Source: JBLFWJ01 sp047611425
GTDB lineage: Bacteria; Bacteroidota; Bacteroidia; UBA10329
Assembly (NCBI GenBank): GCA_047611425.1
Contig: JBLFWJ010000148.1
Location: forward strand, 1 to 8,401
DNA: 8,401 nucleotides
Reading direction: 5' to 3'
The notes under the pieces are model-generated. The model was not told the origin of the DNA. It did not search any database and saw nothing but the letters and a program-made list of their open reading frames with translations. Shown here one piece after another: positions 1 to 6,759 of the stretch (position 1 is the stretch's first letter; each line of letters opens with the position of its first letter). A program made the position numbers and the translations under genes.

Positions 1-1246
1 TTTAATTCTCCGAAGAGAAAAGTGGGAAAACAAAAAGTACTCCGTGAACGAAAGTTCGAAGGAAATGGTAGAAGATGTTGTCGGCACTTTTCATCAATTT
101 CCTGTAAAGCTAGCATGGGCAATTACGGTTCATAAAAGTCAAGGGTTAACCTTTGAAAAAGCGGTTATCGATGTTGGTAAGGCATTCGCTCCAGGGCAGG
201 TTTATGTAGCCTTGTCAAGGCTTACGGGGCTCGAAGGACTCACTCTAAAAACGAAGATTCAGCAAGGCGTAATTTCAAGCGACACACAGGTAAAGAGCTT
301 TACCGAAGGACAGGAATTACAAGACCGCCTGCCGACTTTATTGCACGAAAAACAAGCCGTTTTTCTGAAATCAATGTTGCGAAACGCATTTGGGTTTGAT
401 GATATTCTGAAACAGATTGATCACATTTTCCAAAAGAATGATCCATCTCAATTTGAGGATGAGGAAATGAGATCTGCCCTTGACCATCTTAAAGACAAGC
501 TGTCATTGGAGCAAGTGAACATGGAGAAATTCCGCGTTCAAATTGACCATTTGATATACGTCAACGAAAATGATAAGCTGGCTGACAGAACCGTCAAGGC
601 GGGCAAATACTATCAATCATTCTTACTCAAACTGCTCAAAGAATTGCTGGTTCATATTGGTGAGGTTGAGCTTCTTTCTAAAACCAAAACCTACCGATCT
701 GCCTTATCCGAATTGGATCTTCTTGTAATGAAGAAGTTGGAGCAAGTAGAGCAATCAGAATACATGGTTAATTGTATTCTACAATCAAAGGACATTGAGC
801 CGCAGCCTAAACTAGATAAGGAACGACTAAGATCCAGAGAACAAATAATTGAAAGTGTAGAGAAGTATTTAAAGGAAAACCCAAAGACTTCGGGACTTAA
901 AACTGGTAGAAAACGTAAGGCGAAAGGCGAGCCTGCAGCAAAGCCAGGCGCCACTTATGAAGAAACCTACGATTTGGTGAATGCTGGTTTATCCATTGAT
1001 CAGATTTCGGAGAAACGTGGCTTAAAGGCTTCTACACTAGAAGGGCATTTCTCGAAAGGTGTGCGAGAAGGAAGAATCAAGATTGACAAAGTTTTGGCTA
1101 AACCCGATATGGAAACGCTTTCGAAATTCTTCGAGGAGAATAAAGGAATTCAATTGACAGGCGCATTCGGCAAACTGAAAGGAAAATTCAGTTTTGGCCA
1201 ACTAAGAATGATGCAATCTCACTTGGCTTTTATGGCCGAAGAATAG
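1..1246 (+). CDS. Pif1-like DNA helicase with C-terminal helix-turn-helix, 5'-truncated by window edge
   Basis: The frame is open from base 2 through to the TAG at 1244-1246, so the gene begins left of the window; the GTG at 44 is only an internal codon. What remains is the C-terminal part of a superfamily 1B helicase. Motif V-like AITVHKSQGLTF lies at about 119-154 and motif VI-like FAPGQVYVALSR at about 188-223, a pairing typical of Pif1/RecD-type helicases (UvrD_C_2 region). A long, charged, probably helical linker follows (about 300-890), then a basic patch (GRKRKAKGE). A helix-turn-helix of the HTH_40/RQC-associated kind, containing ISEKRGLKASTLEGHF, spans about 953-1100 and precedes a short tail. 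The role is inferred to be ATP-dependent DNA unwinding, with the HTH adding DNA or substrate binding. Walker A and B motifs are outside the window. Family call is confident; cellular role is not shown here. Confidence 0.9.
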   Translation, partial: LILRREKWENKKYSVNESSKEMVEDVVGTFHQFPVKLAWAITVHKSQGLTFEKAVIDVGKAFAPGQVYVALSRLTGLEGLTLKTKIQQGVISSDTQVKSFTEGQELQDRLPTLLHEKQAVFLKSMLRNAFGFDDILKQIDHIFQKNDPSQFEDEEMRSALDHLKDKLSLEQVNMEKFRVQIDHLIYVNENDKLADRTVKAGKYYQSFLLKLLKELLVHIGEVELLSKTKTYRSALSELDLLVMKKLEQVEQSEYMVNCILQSKDIEPQPKLDKERLRSREQIIESVEKYLKENPKTSGLKTGRKRKAKGEPAAKPGATYEETYDLVNAGLSIDQISEKRGLKASTLEGHFSKGVREGRIKIDKVLAKPDMETLSKFFEENKGIQLTGAFGKLKGKFSFGQLRMMQSHLAFMAEE

Positions 1247-1261
1247 TTTAAGGAATTAATT

Positions 1262-1290
1262 TTGAATTCTGAACAATGAACTTACTTTTA
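1262..1290 (+). promoter_or_regulatory. Candidate Bacteroidota-type promoter for the lipoprotein pair
   Basis: TTG at 1262-1264 is followed after 18 bases by TACTTTTA at 1283-1290. This matches the Bacteroidota consensus TTG-N(about 17-23)-TAnnTTTG at all but the last base. It would place the transcription start near 1297, about 16 bases before the ATG at 1313. No Shine-Dalgarno sequence is visible, as is usual in this phylum. It is the best match in the 66-bp gap after the helicase gene. Confidence 0.45.
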
Positions 1291-1312
1291 CGCTTCAACT
1301 AAAATTCAACCC

Positions 1313-1843
1313 ATGAAACAATACGCTTTAATCGCTTTGGCCGGAATTCTCTTCACGGTAACTTCTTGCAGTGACAAAACCATTGCACCAAAATTTACGC
1401 ACGTAGAAAAAATGCTAAACGTTAAGCCAGGAATGGCCTACGATCAGGTTAAAGCAATTTTAGGCAGTGAACCTTATGACATTTATGTTGATCAGCAGAG
1501 CGGAAAAGCTGTGTACACATGGATGTACAAGCATGATCAACGTTATGTAAGCGCAAAATTGCTCGACAAAAAAGAAGGTGCTACCATGGGTGACCCTCGA
1601 GTGATGGATCAGTCTACTGTGTACTGCATTTTCTCAAATGATTACAAACTGGAAAGTATTTCTACCAATGGTGGAAGAAAAGATGCAGTACGATTAATGT
1701 TGTTTGACAACACATTCAGAGTTGCCTCTTCAGATGTAGAGAAGTACAATTCTTTCGAACTGTCTAAAAACAAGATTGAGATCATTGACCTTGGGCCTGC
1801 AGAGAAGAAGGGTCTAGGAGGATTGTTCGGTAAAAAGAAGTAA
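1313..1843 (+). CDS. BamE/SmpA-like outer-membrane lipoprotein (first of tandem pair)
   Basis: This 176-residue protein starts with a lipoprotein signal: a hydrophobic stretch at residues 4-16 ending in lipobox VTSC, with C19 as the expected lipidation site. Residues 36-72 contain LNVKPGMAYDQVKAILGS followed by PYDIY. This resembles the SmpA/OmlA/BamE pattern, in which a 'G-M-[ST]-x-x-x-V' helix leads to 'LG-x-P'. The rest is beta-rich and ends in a basic, glycine-rich tail (GGLFGKKK). The product is inferred to sit in the outer membrane or face the periplasm. BamE function in outer-membrane protein assembly is not established: the similarity is short and the next gene is a paralog. The gene probably forms a two-gene operon with the gene at 1847, whose start lies three bases after this stop. 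Confidence 0.85.
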   Translation: MKQYALIALAGILFTVTSCSDKTIAPKFTHVEKMLNVKPGMAYDQVKAILGSEPYDIYVDQQSGKAVYTWMYKHDQRYVSAKLLDKKEGATMGDPRVMDQSTVYCIFSNDYKLESISTNGGRKDAVRLMLFDNTFRVASSDVEKYNSFELSKNKIEIIDLGPAEKKGLGGLFGKKK

Positions 1844-1846
1844 GCT

Positions 1847-2437
1847 GTGCGAAATCTGCCGATAATACTTATTGTGTTGTCGGCAGCTTTAACTTCCTGT
1901 TCCACGCATAAAATCTATCCCAAGTTTACCACCACATCAAGTGTGGTTGCGCTTCGCGGAAACGATTCTAAAGTTGATGTGGAAAGCAAGTTAGGCTGCC
2001 CGCCTTACGATTTGTACGTAGTACAGAAAGATGGATTCAGTATCTACAAATGGTACTACAAGCGTGAGCTTCGTGAAATTTCTAGCAAGAAATTACGCTT
2101 CCGTGCTTATCATTCAGACGGTACACCAAAGCTTGAGAAAAAGCTTAGCGAAGCCTTTTTGATTTTTGATAAGACCCACAAACTTTACAGCGTCATTACA
2201 AAATCTGGTCGGGGGGATTTACTCTCTCTCACCCTATTCAGCCATGATGTTGAAACGGTTGAGAAGGATAGAATTGACATCTGGTTTGATCCTCAATCAG
2301 GCAAGGCAGTTAGTGCAGATGGCATCTCGCTCAGCTATGCAGACATCATAATGCTGATTGATGAATTTTTCGATGGCAACAGTGACATCAAGGTCGATGA
2401 GGTCTACGATATGATCGATAAGTTCTTCGACAATTAG
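1847..2437 (+). CDS. BamE/SmpA-like lipoprotein paralog with acidic C-terminal helix-loop-helix
   Basis: The start is GTG at 1847, three bases after the TAA of the preceding gene. It is the only start that keeps the lipoprotein signal (hydrophobic residues 4-15, lipobox LTSC, C18), and the in-frame TAA at 1841 rules out any extension. The 196-residue product aligns along its length with its upstream neighbour: IYPKF versus IAPKF, LGCPPYDLYV versus LGSEPYDIYV, YKWYYKRELR versus YTWMYKHDQR, and LTLFSHDVETV versus LMLFDNTFRV. It differs in having an extra acidic tail (residues about 160-196) with two similar helices, MLIDEFFDGN and DMIDKFFDN, joined by the acidic stretch NSDIKVDE. The tail looks EF-hand-like but lacks the canonical glycine and the acidic residue at loop position 12. 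Likely an outer-membrane or periplasmic lipoprotein; function unknown. Its stop overlaps the stop of the convergent gene. Confidence 0.83.
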   Translation: MRNLPIILIVLSAALTSCSTHKIYPKFTTTSSVVALRGNDSKVDVESKLGCPPYDLYVVQKDGFSIYKWYYKRELREISSKKLRFRAYHSDGTPKLEKKLSEAFLIFDKTHKLYSVITKSGRGDLLSLTLFSHDVETVEKDRIDIWFDPQSGKAVSADGISLSYADIIMLIDEFFDGNSDIKVDEVYDMIDKFFDN

Positions 2438-4248
2438 TAAACTGTCAAAGTCAGGCTGTCTAAGTCTGCCCGGTTTTCTCCATAATTCCATAAGTAAGCA
2501 CTGAATTTGTGCGGCCCTTCAAGGTCAGTCACTATTTGATATCCTTGCGTTTTCACCCAAACATCAGCACGGGAAGTATCCCTTACGTCAAAAGTTTTAT
2601 AGCTAATCATTTCATCATCCTTCGAAACGATTAAAACCATCCACAGCTTATTCAATTCTGAATCTGACCTTGAATTAATGGACGGCACCAATTGAATCGC
2701 TCCATTTTCAGGTGGGTCTATCATTATCCCAGCGGCAAAAGAGTATTGCTTTTCCTTCATCATTGTCATGGAATTAACAACAACCGATGAATCATTAATT
2801 TCAAAAGGATGCGTAAAATCAGCTAAATCATACGCGATTTTCTTAGAAGGCGTTAAGAGATCAAACGTCAACAATCGTATTCCTTTAAACGATTCGGTGC
2901 TAATTAAGGAAGCTGTTTCAAATATTTTCTTTAACCCGGGAGTGTACGGCATAAACCCTTCGTGCGATAGCAGAACATGCATTTTGGAATACTTGGACGT
3001 GTCTAAGGCGTACTTTTCATTCACATCCATGTAAACGCCCAATGCCTCCATCTGGCGATCAGTATGTTCAAAATCTTTGAAGACTGATCTATCAAAATAA
3101 AATGCCATCGTTGGAAGCTCATATCCTGGACTAACCATAACCGATGTTTCCGTCATGTCCGTCTTCATTATTGCAGACACTGCATTTTTCCAATCCATGG
3201 GTGGAATAGGCTTCCAATGAACCGCACTTCCTAAAACTCCGGCAATAACCACCACAGCTGCAATCAGTAGTTTTCTATTTAACACATGTTCAATAGAAAT
3301 GGCCAGCAACAGCATCATTGCTGGCTGAACCGCCAGTATATATTGAGGTTGAAACAACGGCTTAATCGTATGTGAAAAGACGATGCTTCCAACAACCGGA
3401 ACAATTACCCAGATAAGGACAAACGATAAATTCTTGACACCCATTGACTTTCCCAACCATCTAAGTAGCAATCCCAAAAGCAATGCAAGCTGAACGTAAA
3501 TGAGTGTCACCGAAGAATATAGCTTAACAATAACCTCCTGAACATTTTCTAAAGTTGGGGGGCCAAACCAAAGGGGACGATCCTCATCGAAGTAGGAAAT
3601 GCTTAAATAATAAAGGCCAAATGTTAAAGCTGATGCGAGTAAACCACTTATAGGCAGGCCTACAGATCGCATTCCATTTTTGTGTGCGTTGATTAAAATA
3701 ATCAAGCCTTGAGCGGCCAAACTGAATATGGATGTTGGATGCGCAAACATCATCAGAGTGGTAAAAAAGAAATAAGCCAATACGCTAGGCACATTTCTCT
3801 TATCGATGGTTCGGAGCAATGCCGAATACGATAAAACCGTAAAAACCATCATAAACGAATACGGTCTAGCCAAATGCGAATAATGATATTGTATGGGAGA
3901 CAGAATGAAGAATAACGAAGCGATTGCAGCTACTTTTCTACCAAAACTTTTCTCTGCCAACAAATACAACGACCCTGCTGCAATTGCCATCATCAAAAGG
4001 CTAAAAGACCTTGTGGCAACCTCGCTAATACCAAACAGTTTTATCCAACCAAACATTATCAAGTTGTACAATGGTGGGTTGGGGTCGTTGGCACTCCGTT
4101 CTATTACGTGCTGCCATGTCGTTTGGGCATTCCAGAGATGAATCGCCTCATCAAGAAAGTAGCTGGCATGGCCCAGATTAAAGCCATGAATGCAGATTGT
4201 AGCCGCAAAAACGACAAATGCTGCTACATATCTGTTGGTCATCAACAT
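2434..4248 (-). CDS. GT-C family membrane glycosyltransferase (ArnT/PMT-like, glycosyltransferase 39 type)
   Basis: This 604-residue protein has about ten to twelve hydrophobic segments in residues 5-345 and a soluble C-terminal region of about 260 residues. Hallmarks of GT-C enzymes that use a polyprenyl-phosphate sugar donor are visible. FLDEA (D33-E34) sits in the first extracytoplasmic loop after TM1, NDPNPPLYN (54-62) follows, and ARPYS (127-131) begins a later TM helix. The C-terminal part has DWKNAV (352-357) and then a beta-rich stretch (about 485-604) that may be a sugar-binding or structural domain. The inferred role is transfer of a sugar from a lipid carrier to an envelope glycan, lipid or protein on the periplasmic face; the acceptor cannot be told. 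Starts at 4248 and 4242 (M-L-M) are both possible. It is transcribed alone and overlaps the convergent lipoprotein gene by four bases. Confidence 0.88.
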   Translation of the reverse strand: MLMTNRYVAAFVVFAATICIHGFNLGHASYFLDEAIHLWNAQTTWQHVIERSANDPNPPLYNLIMFGWIKLFGISEVATRSFSLLMMAIAAGSLYLLAEKSFGRKVAAIASLFFILSPIQYHYSHLARPYSFMMVFTVLSYSALLRTIDKRNVPSVLAYFFFTTLMMFAHPTSIFSLAAQGLIILINAHKNGMRSVGLPISGLLASALTFGLYYLSISYFDEDRPLWFGPPTLENVQEVIVKLYSSVTLIYVQLALLLGLLLRWLGKSMGVKNLSFVLIWVIVPVVGSIVFSHTIKPLFQPQYILAVQPAMMLLLAISIEHVLNRKLLIAAVVVIAGVLGSAVHWKPIPPMDWKNAVSAIMKTDMTETSVMVSPGYELPTMAFYFDRSVFKDFEHTDRQMEALGVYMDVNEKYALDTSKYSKMHVLLSHEGFMPYTPGLKKIFETASLISTESFKGIRLLTFDLLTPSKKIAYDLADFTHPFEINDSSVVVNSMTMMKEKQYSFAAGIMIDPPENGAIQLVPSINSRSDSELNKLWMVLIVSKDDEMISYKTFDVRDTSRADVWVKTQGYQIVTDLEGPHKFSAYLWNYGENRADLDSLTLTVY

Positions 4249-4253
4249 GGCGC

Positions 4254-4261
4254 CAAAAGTA
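4254..4261 (-). promoter_or_regulatory. Candidate -7 box upstream of the glycosyltransferase
   Basis: Read on the minus strand, TACTTTTG is an exact match to TAnnTTTG. It ends five bases before the ATG at 4248 and eleven before the second ATG at 4242. A start site the usual 6-7 bases downstream would make the mRNA leaderless from 4248, or nearly so from 4242. No convincing TTG element is present at the expected upstream distance, so this may be chance. Confidence 0.25.
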
Positions 4262-4320
4262 ACAGTTGAGACAATGTTCTAGCCACTGGTTTTCACCTCT
4301 CCTGTACCCTATCTAGATTG

Positions 4321-4328
4321 TAACTTTG
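4321..4328 (+). promoter_or_regulatory. Candidate -7 box upstream of the duplicated-domain secreted protein
   Basis: TAACTTTG exactly matches the Bacteroidota -7 consensus TAnnTTTG and lies ten bases before the ATG at 4339, implying a very short leader. The -33 region lacks a clear TTG at 17-23 bases upstream (CTG at 4302-4304 is the nearest), so support is partial. Together with the minus-strand box at 4254-4261 it would make this 90-bp gap a divergent promoter region. Confidence 0.4.
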
Positions 4329-4338
4329 GCCACGAATA

Positions 4339-5511
4339 ATGATCAGGATCAAAACACCAATTTCATTTGAAATAACCGGGATATTAACCGGGTTCTTGAT
4401 AGTTCTGGCTCAATGGGCGAATGCTCAAGAAAATGCAATGCTTTTTCTTGCCAAGAATAATGGAGATACAATCCAAGGCGAGTATTCAGAACCGAAGATT
4501 CGGTTTGGTTATAGAACCAACGCCAATCTGACACTTGCGCAGAAATTCGTTTTAACGGATAAAATAACACAGGCTGAAACTGAATATGCATTAGAGACGA
4601 TTTCTGCGGTGCACTTGTTTACTCAAGCTGGTGAAGAGATTTTCAGACCTAAAGAGCTGGATATTATTGGCTACTGGGGCATTGATCTATTCTTGGCAAA
4701 GGAAATGATAGAAGGCCCAGTATCACTGTATGAAATTCGAATTCCACGAAAATTTGGTAGCAGTGGATTCGGTATTGGCGGATTAGGATTCAAAATCCGA
4801 GGAGAAGACAATAGAACATTGATTTTGGAACGAGGAGATTACTGCACTATGGTAAAACGAACTAAATTCAGACGGGATTTTGCCGACTACTTTTTCGGTC
4901 TCCCCGAACTTGTTCAATCAATCAGAACAAAAGAACTAGGATACGATGACCTGAATGTAATTGTCAGGAAATACAATGAATTCAAATCCGGAAAAACTGA
5001 CCTGGTAGGGTATACGGATGGATTAATCGAACTACTAAACGGAACCAAGTTAGCTGGGAAACTAAAGGTTTACAATTCGGCCAAAAGCTGTAGAAAGTTC
5101 AGATTCGTAGATAACCTAGACCGACCGGTGCAGGTTTCCAATAAACTTGTCCATTCGTATCAACGAGCAAATGAGCATTACCGTAAACACGAACTGATAA
5201 ATGGTTCTGATACCGCTGTAGTCTATCTGTTGCAGGTAGTCTCAGGTCCTGTTTCATTGTTTCGATTCACTTCCGACCTTCAGGTCAAATACCATAAGAA
5301 ACTCCCTACAATTGAATATGGAGAAGTCTATAAATTCTATTTCGAGAAAGAAGATGAGTTCACTGCCATTGATGAAAAGAACTTTCACGAAGAAGCGTCT
5401 AAGTACTTTTCGGATGCACCAAAATTGGCTACCAGAATTGAAAAACGAGAACTTGGTTATAACGACCTAATTCCAATTCTTCAGATTTATGCTAGAGAAA
5501 TTAGCCAATAA
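4339..5511 (+). CDS. Secreted protein of unknown function with two tandem copies of one domain
   Basis: I do not recognise a named family. The 390-residue protein has a Sec-type signal peptide (hydrophobic about 13-24, likely cleavage after WANAQ at residue 30) and no lipobox cysteine. The mature part is an internal duplication: copy 1 about residues 37-214, copy 2 about 226-388. Matching landmarks are NGDTIQGEY (41-49) and NGTKLAGKL (234-242), EGPVSLYEI (125-133) and SGPVSLFRF (302-310), and the helical end KELGYDDLNVIVRKY (198-212) and RELGYNDLIPILQIY (370-384). The 'GPVSLY' pattern recurs in uncharacterised Bacteroidota secreted proteins, as I recall. There is no T9SS sorting domain, so a periplasmic location is likely. 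The ATG at 4339 is supported by the signal peptide directly after it. It may be co-transcribed with the flavoprotein 42 bases downstream. Confidence 0.82.
   Translation: MIRIKTPISFEITGILTGFLIVLAQWANAQENAMLFLAKNNGDTIQGEYSEPKIRFGYRTNANLTLAQKFVLTDKITQAETEYALETISAVHLFTQAGEEIFRPKELDIIGYWGIDLFLAKEMIEGPVSLYEIRIPRKFGSSGFGIGGLGFKIRGEDNRTLILERGDYCTMVKRTKFRRDFADYFFGLPELVQSIRTKELGYDDLNVIVRKYNEFKSGKTDLVGYTDGLIELLNGTKLAGKLKVYNSAKSCRKFRFVDNLDRPVQVSNKLVHSYQRANEHYRKHELINGSDTAVVYLLQVVSGPVSLFRFTSDLQVKYHKKLPTIEYGEVYKFYFEKEDEFTAIDEKNFHEEASKYFSDAPKLATRIEKRELGYNDLIPILQIYAREISQ
4447..5502 (+). repeat. Protein-level tandem duplication inside the 4339-5511 gene
   Basis: The coding blocks 4447-4980 and 5014-5502 encode two copies of the same domain, joined by a linker of about eleven residues. 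Similarity is clear at protein level (GPVSL, ELGY[DN]DL, NG.....G and Y[FA]..P.L motifs in the same order and spacing), while nucleotide identity is low. The duplication is therefore old rather than a recent DNA repeat. Confidence 0.75.
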
Positions 5512-5553
5512 TTAAGGGATGCTTAACGCATTAGAACCATATCATTCTTGTAA

Positions 5554-6759
5554 ATGAAAATCGCAATAATTGGTGGTGGCGCTGCAGGTTTCTTTGCTGC
5601 CATTTCGGCAAAGACGCATCATCCAAATGCCAAGGTTCAAATCTTTGAGAAGTCTCAAAAACTACTGGCCAAGGTTAAAGTATCGGGAGGCGGAAGATGC
5701 AATGTCACCAATGGCACTTCTTCTATTAGCGAGTTATGTGCGGCTTATCCTCGAGGAGGAAAACAGTTAAAGAAAGCTTTTCATCAATTCAATACCACCC
5801 ACACAAAAGCATGGTTCGAATCCAGAGGTGTTGAACTATACACCCAAGACGATGGCCGAGTTTTCCCCAAGTCAGACAACTCTCAATCAATCATCGATTG
5901 TTTGATGAAAGAAGTGAATGCCCTTGGCATTGAAATCTACCTAGGAACATCAATAACGAAGCTTGCACCAAGTGACACTGGAATTGACCTTCACTTTGGG
6001 TCCAATGTGGAGCAATTTGATAAAGTAATTGTGGCAACTGGAGGCTCACCAAAAAGGGAAGGCTTAAACTGGCTAGAAGAACTCGGGCACGAAATCGTTG
6101 ACCCAATTCCATCACTCTTCACATTCAAATTGCCAAAGGATCCTATTTCAGAACTGATGGGACTTTCGGTTGACAATGCGATTGTCAAAATCCAAGGAAC
6201 CAAACTCAAGTCCGAGGGTCCACTTCTCATTACACATTGGGGAATGAGCGGGCCCGCAATTCTGAAACTCTCTGCATTCGGAGCACGAACCTTAAATGAC
6301 CTCAACTACGATTTCAAGGTTCAGGTTAACTGGGCAGGAGAACAGAATTCTGAATTTGTTGGAGAGGAACTCTCCTTTCAGTTTTCCAATCATCCCAAAA
6401 AGCTGATTGGTAATTCGCGCCCTTTTAAAATGCCAGAACGACTCTGGCATTTTCTGCTGAATAAGGCTCAATTGAATCCCGCTAAACCTTGGGGTGAGGT
6501 TGGCCGAAAAGGCCTAAATCGATTAGTGGAAGTACTAACCAACGATATTTATCATGCACAAGGTAAAACCACTTTCAAAGAGGAATTTGTAACGTGTGGT
6601 GGTGTGAGTCTAGGCAGCATCAACATGAACACGATGCAAAGCAAGGCTTGTTCAAGCCTTTATTTTGCCGGTGAAGTAATGGATATTGATGCCATTACAG
6701 GTGGCTATAATTTCCAAGCAGCTTGGACCACCGGGTTTATCTCTGGTCAATTAGGTTAA
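5554..6759 (+). CDS. NAD(P)/FAD-dependent oxidoreductase, HI0933/YhiN (BaiN-like) family flavoprotein
   Basis: This complete 401-residue flavoprotein matches the usual length of the HI0933-like family. The N-terminus has the dinucleotide-binding motif GGGAAG (7-12) after strand KIAII, with the ribose-binding acid E32 at the end of strand 2. The family signature SGGGRCNVTN is at 44-53. ATGG (161-164) marks the second FAD-contacting segment, THWGMSGPAIL (227-237) is a conserved family block, and TCGGVSL (347-353) plus FAGEVMDIDAITGGYN (371-386) form the C-terminal FAD-binding end. It is cytosolic, with no signal peptide. Substrate is unknown: the 'BaiN' bile-acid name attached to this family in databases should not be taken as a function here. 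The start at 5554 is fixed by the Rossmann strand beginning at residue 2. The 42-bp gap upstream has no convincing promoter. Confidence 0.93.
   Translation: MKIAIIGGGAAGFFAAISAKTHHPNAKVQIFEKSQKLLAKVKVSGGGRCNVTNGTSSISELCAAYPRGGKQLKKAFHQFNTTHTKAWFESRGVELYTQDDGRVFPKSDNSQSIIDCLMKEVNALGIEIYLGTSITKLAPSDTGIDLHFGSNVEQFDKVIVATGGSPKREGLNWLEELGHEIVDPIPSLFTFKLPKDPISELMGLSVDNAIVKIQGTKLKSEGPLLITHWGMSGPAILKLSAFGARTLNDLNYDFKVQVNWAGEQNSEFVGEELSFQFSNHPKKLIGNSRPFKMPERLWHFLLNKAQLNPAKPWGEVGRKGLNRLVEVLTNDIYHAQGKTTFKEEFVTCGGVSLGSINMNTMQSKACSSLYFAGEVMDIDAITGGYNFQAAWTTGFISGQLG

Noticed and set aside
44..46. GTG as the start codon of the helicase-like gene
   Set aside because: The frame is open upstream to the window edge, and helicase motifs V and VI appear almost at once after it, so the ATPase core must lie to the left.
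1250..1275. GAATTAATTTTGAATTC region after the helicase stop as a terminator hairpin
   Set aside because: The arms are A-T rich and short and no T-run follows. The segment overlaps a better promoter match.
1313..1843. Naming the first lipoprotein BamE
   Set aside because: Only a short motif matches, the protein is longer than typical BamE, and a divergent paralog sits beside it, so a gene symbol is not justified.
2210..2217. Run of six G in the second lipoprotein gene as a phase-variation or frameshift site
   Set aside because: The frame is intact and matches the paralog on both sides, and six G alone is short for slippage.
3893..4141. Plus-strand open frame of 82 codons inside the glycosyltransferase gene
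   Set aside because: It lies opposite the conserved N-terminal GT-C region, has no recognisable domain or signal, and is best explained as an antisense shadow.
5512..5526. Inverted repeat TTAAG/CTTAA after the duplicated-domain gene as a terminator
   Set aside because: The stem has only five pairs, mostly A-T, with no T-tract, so it is too weak to call.
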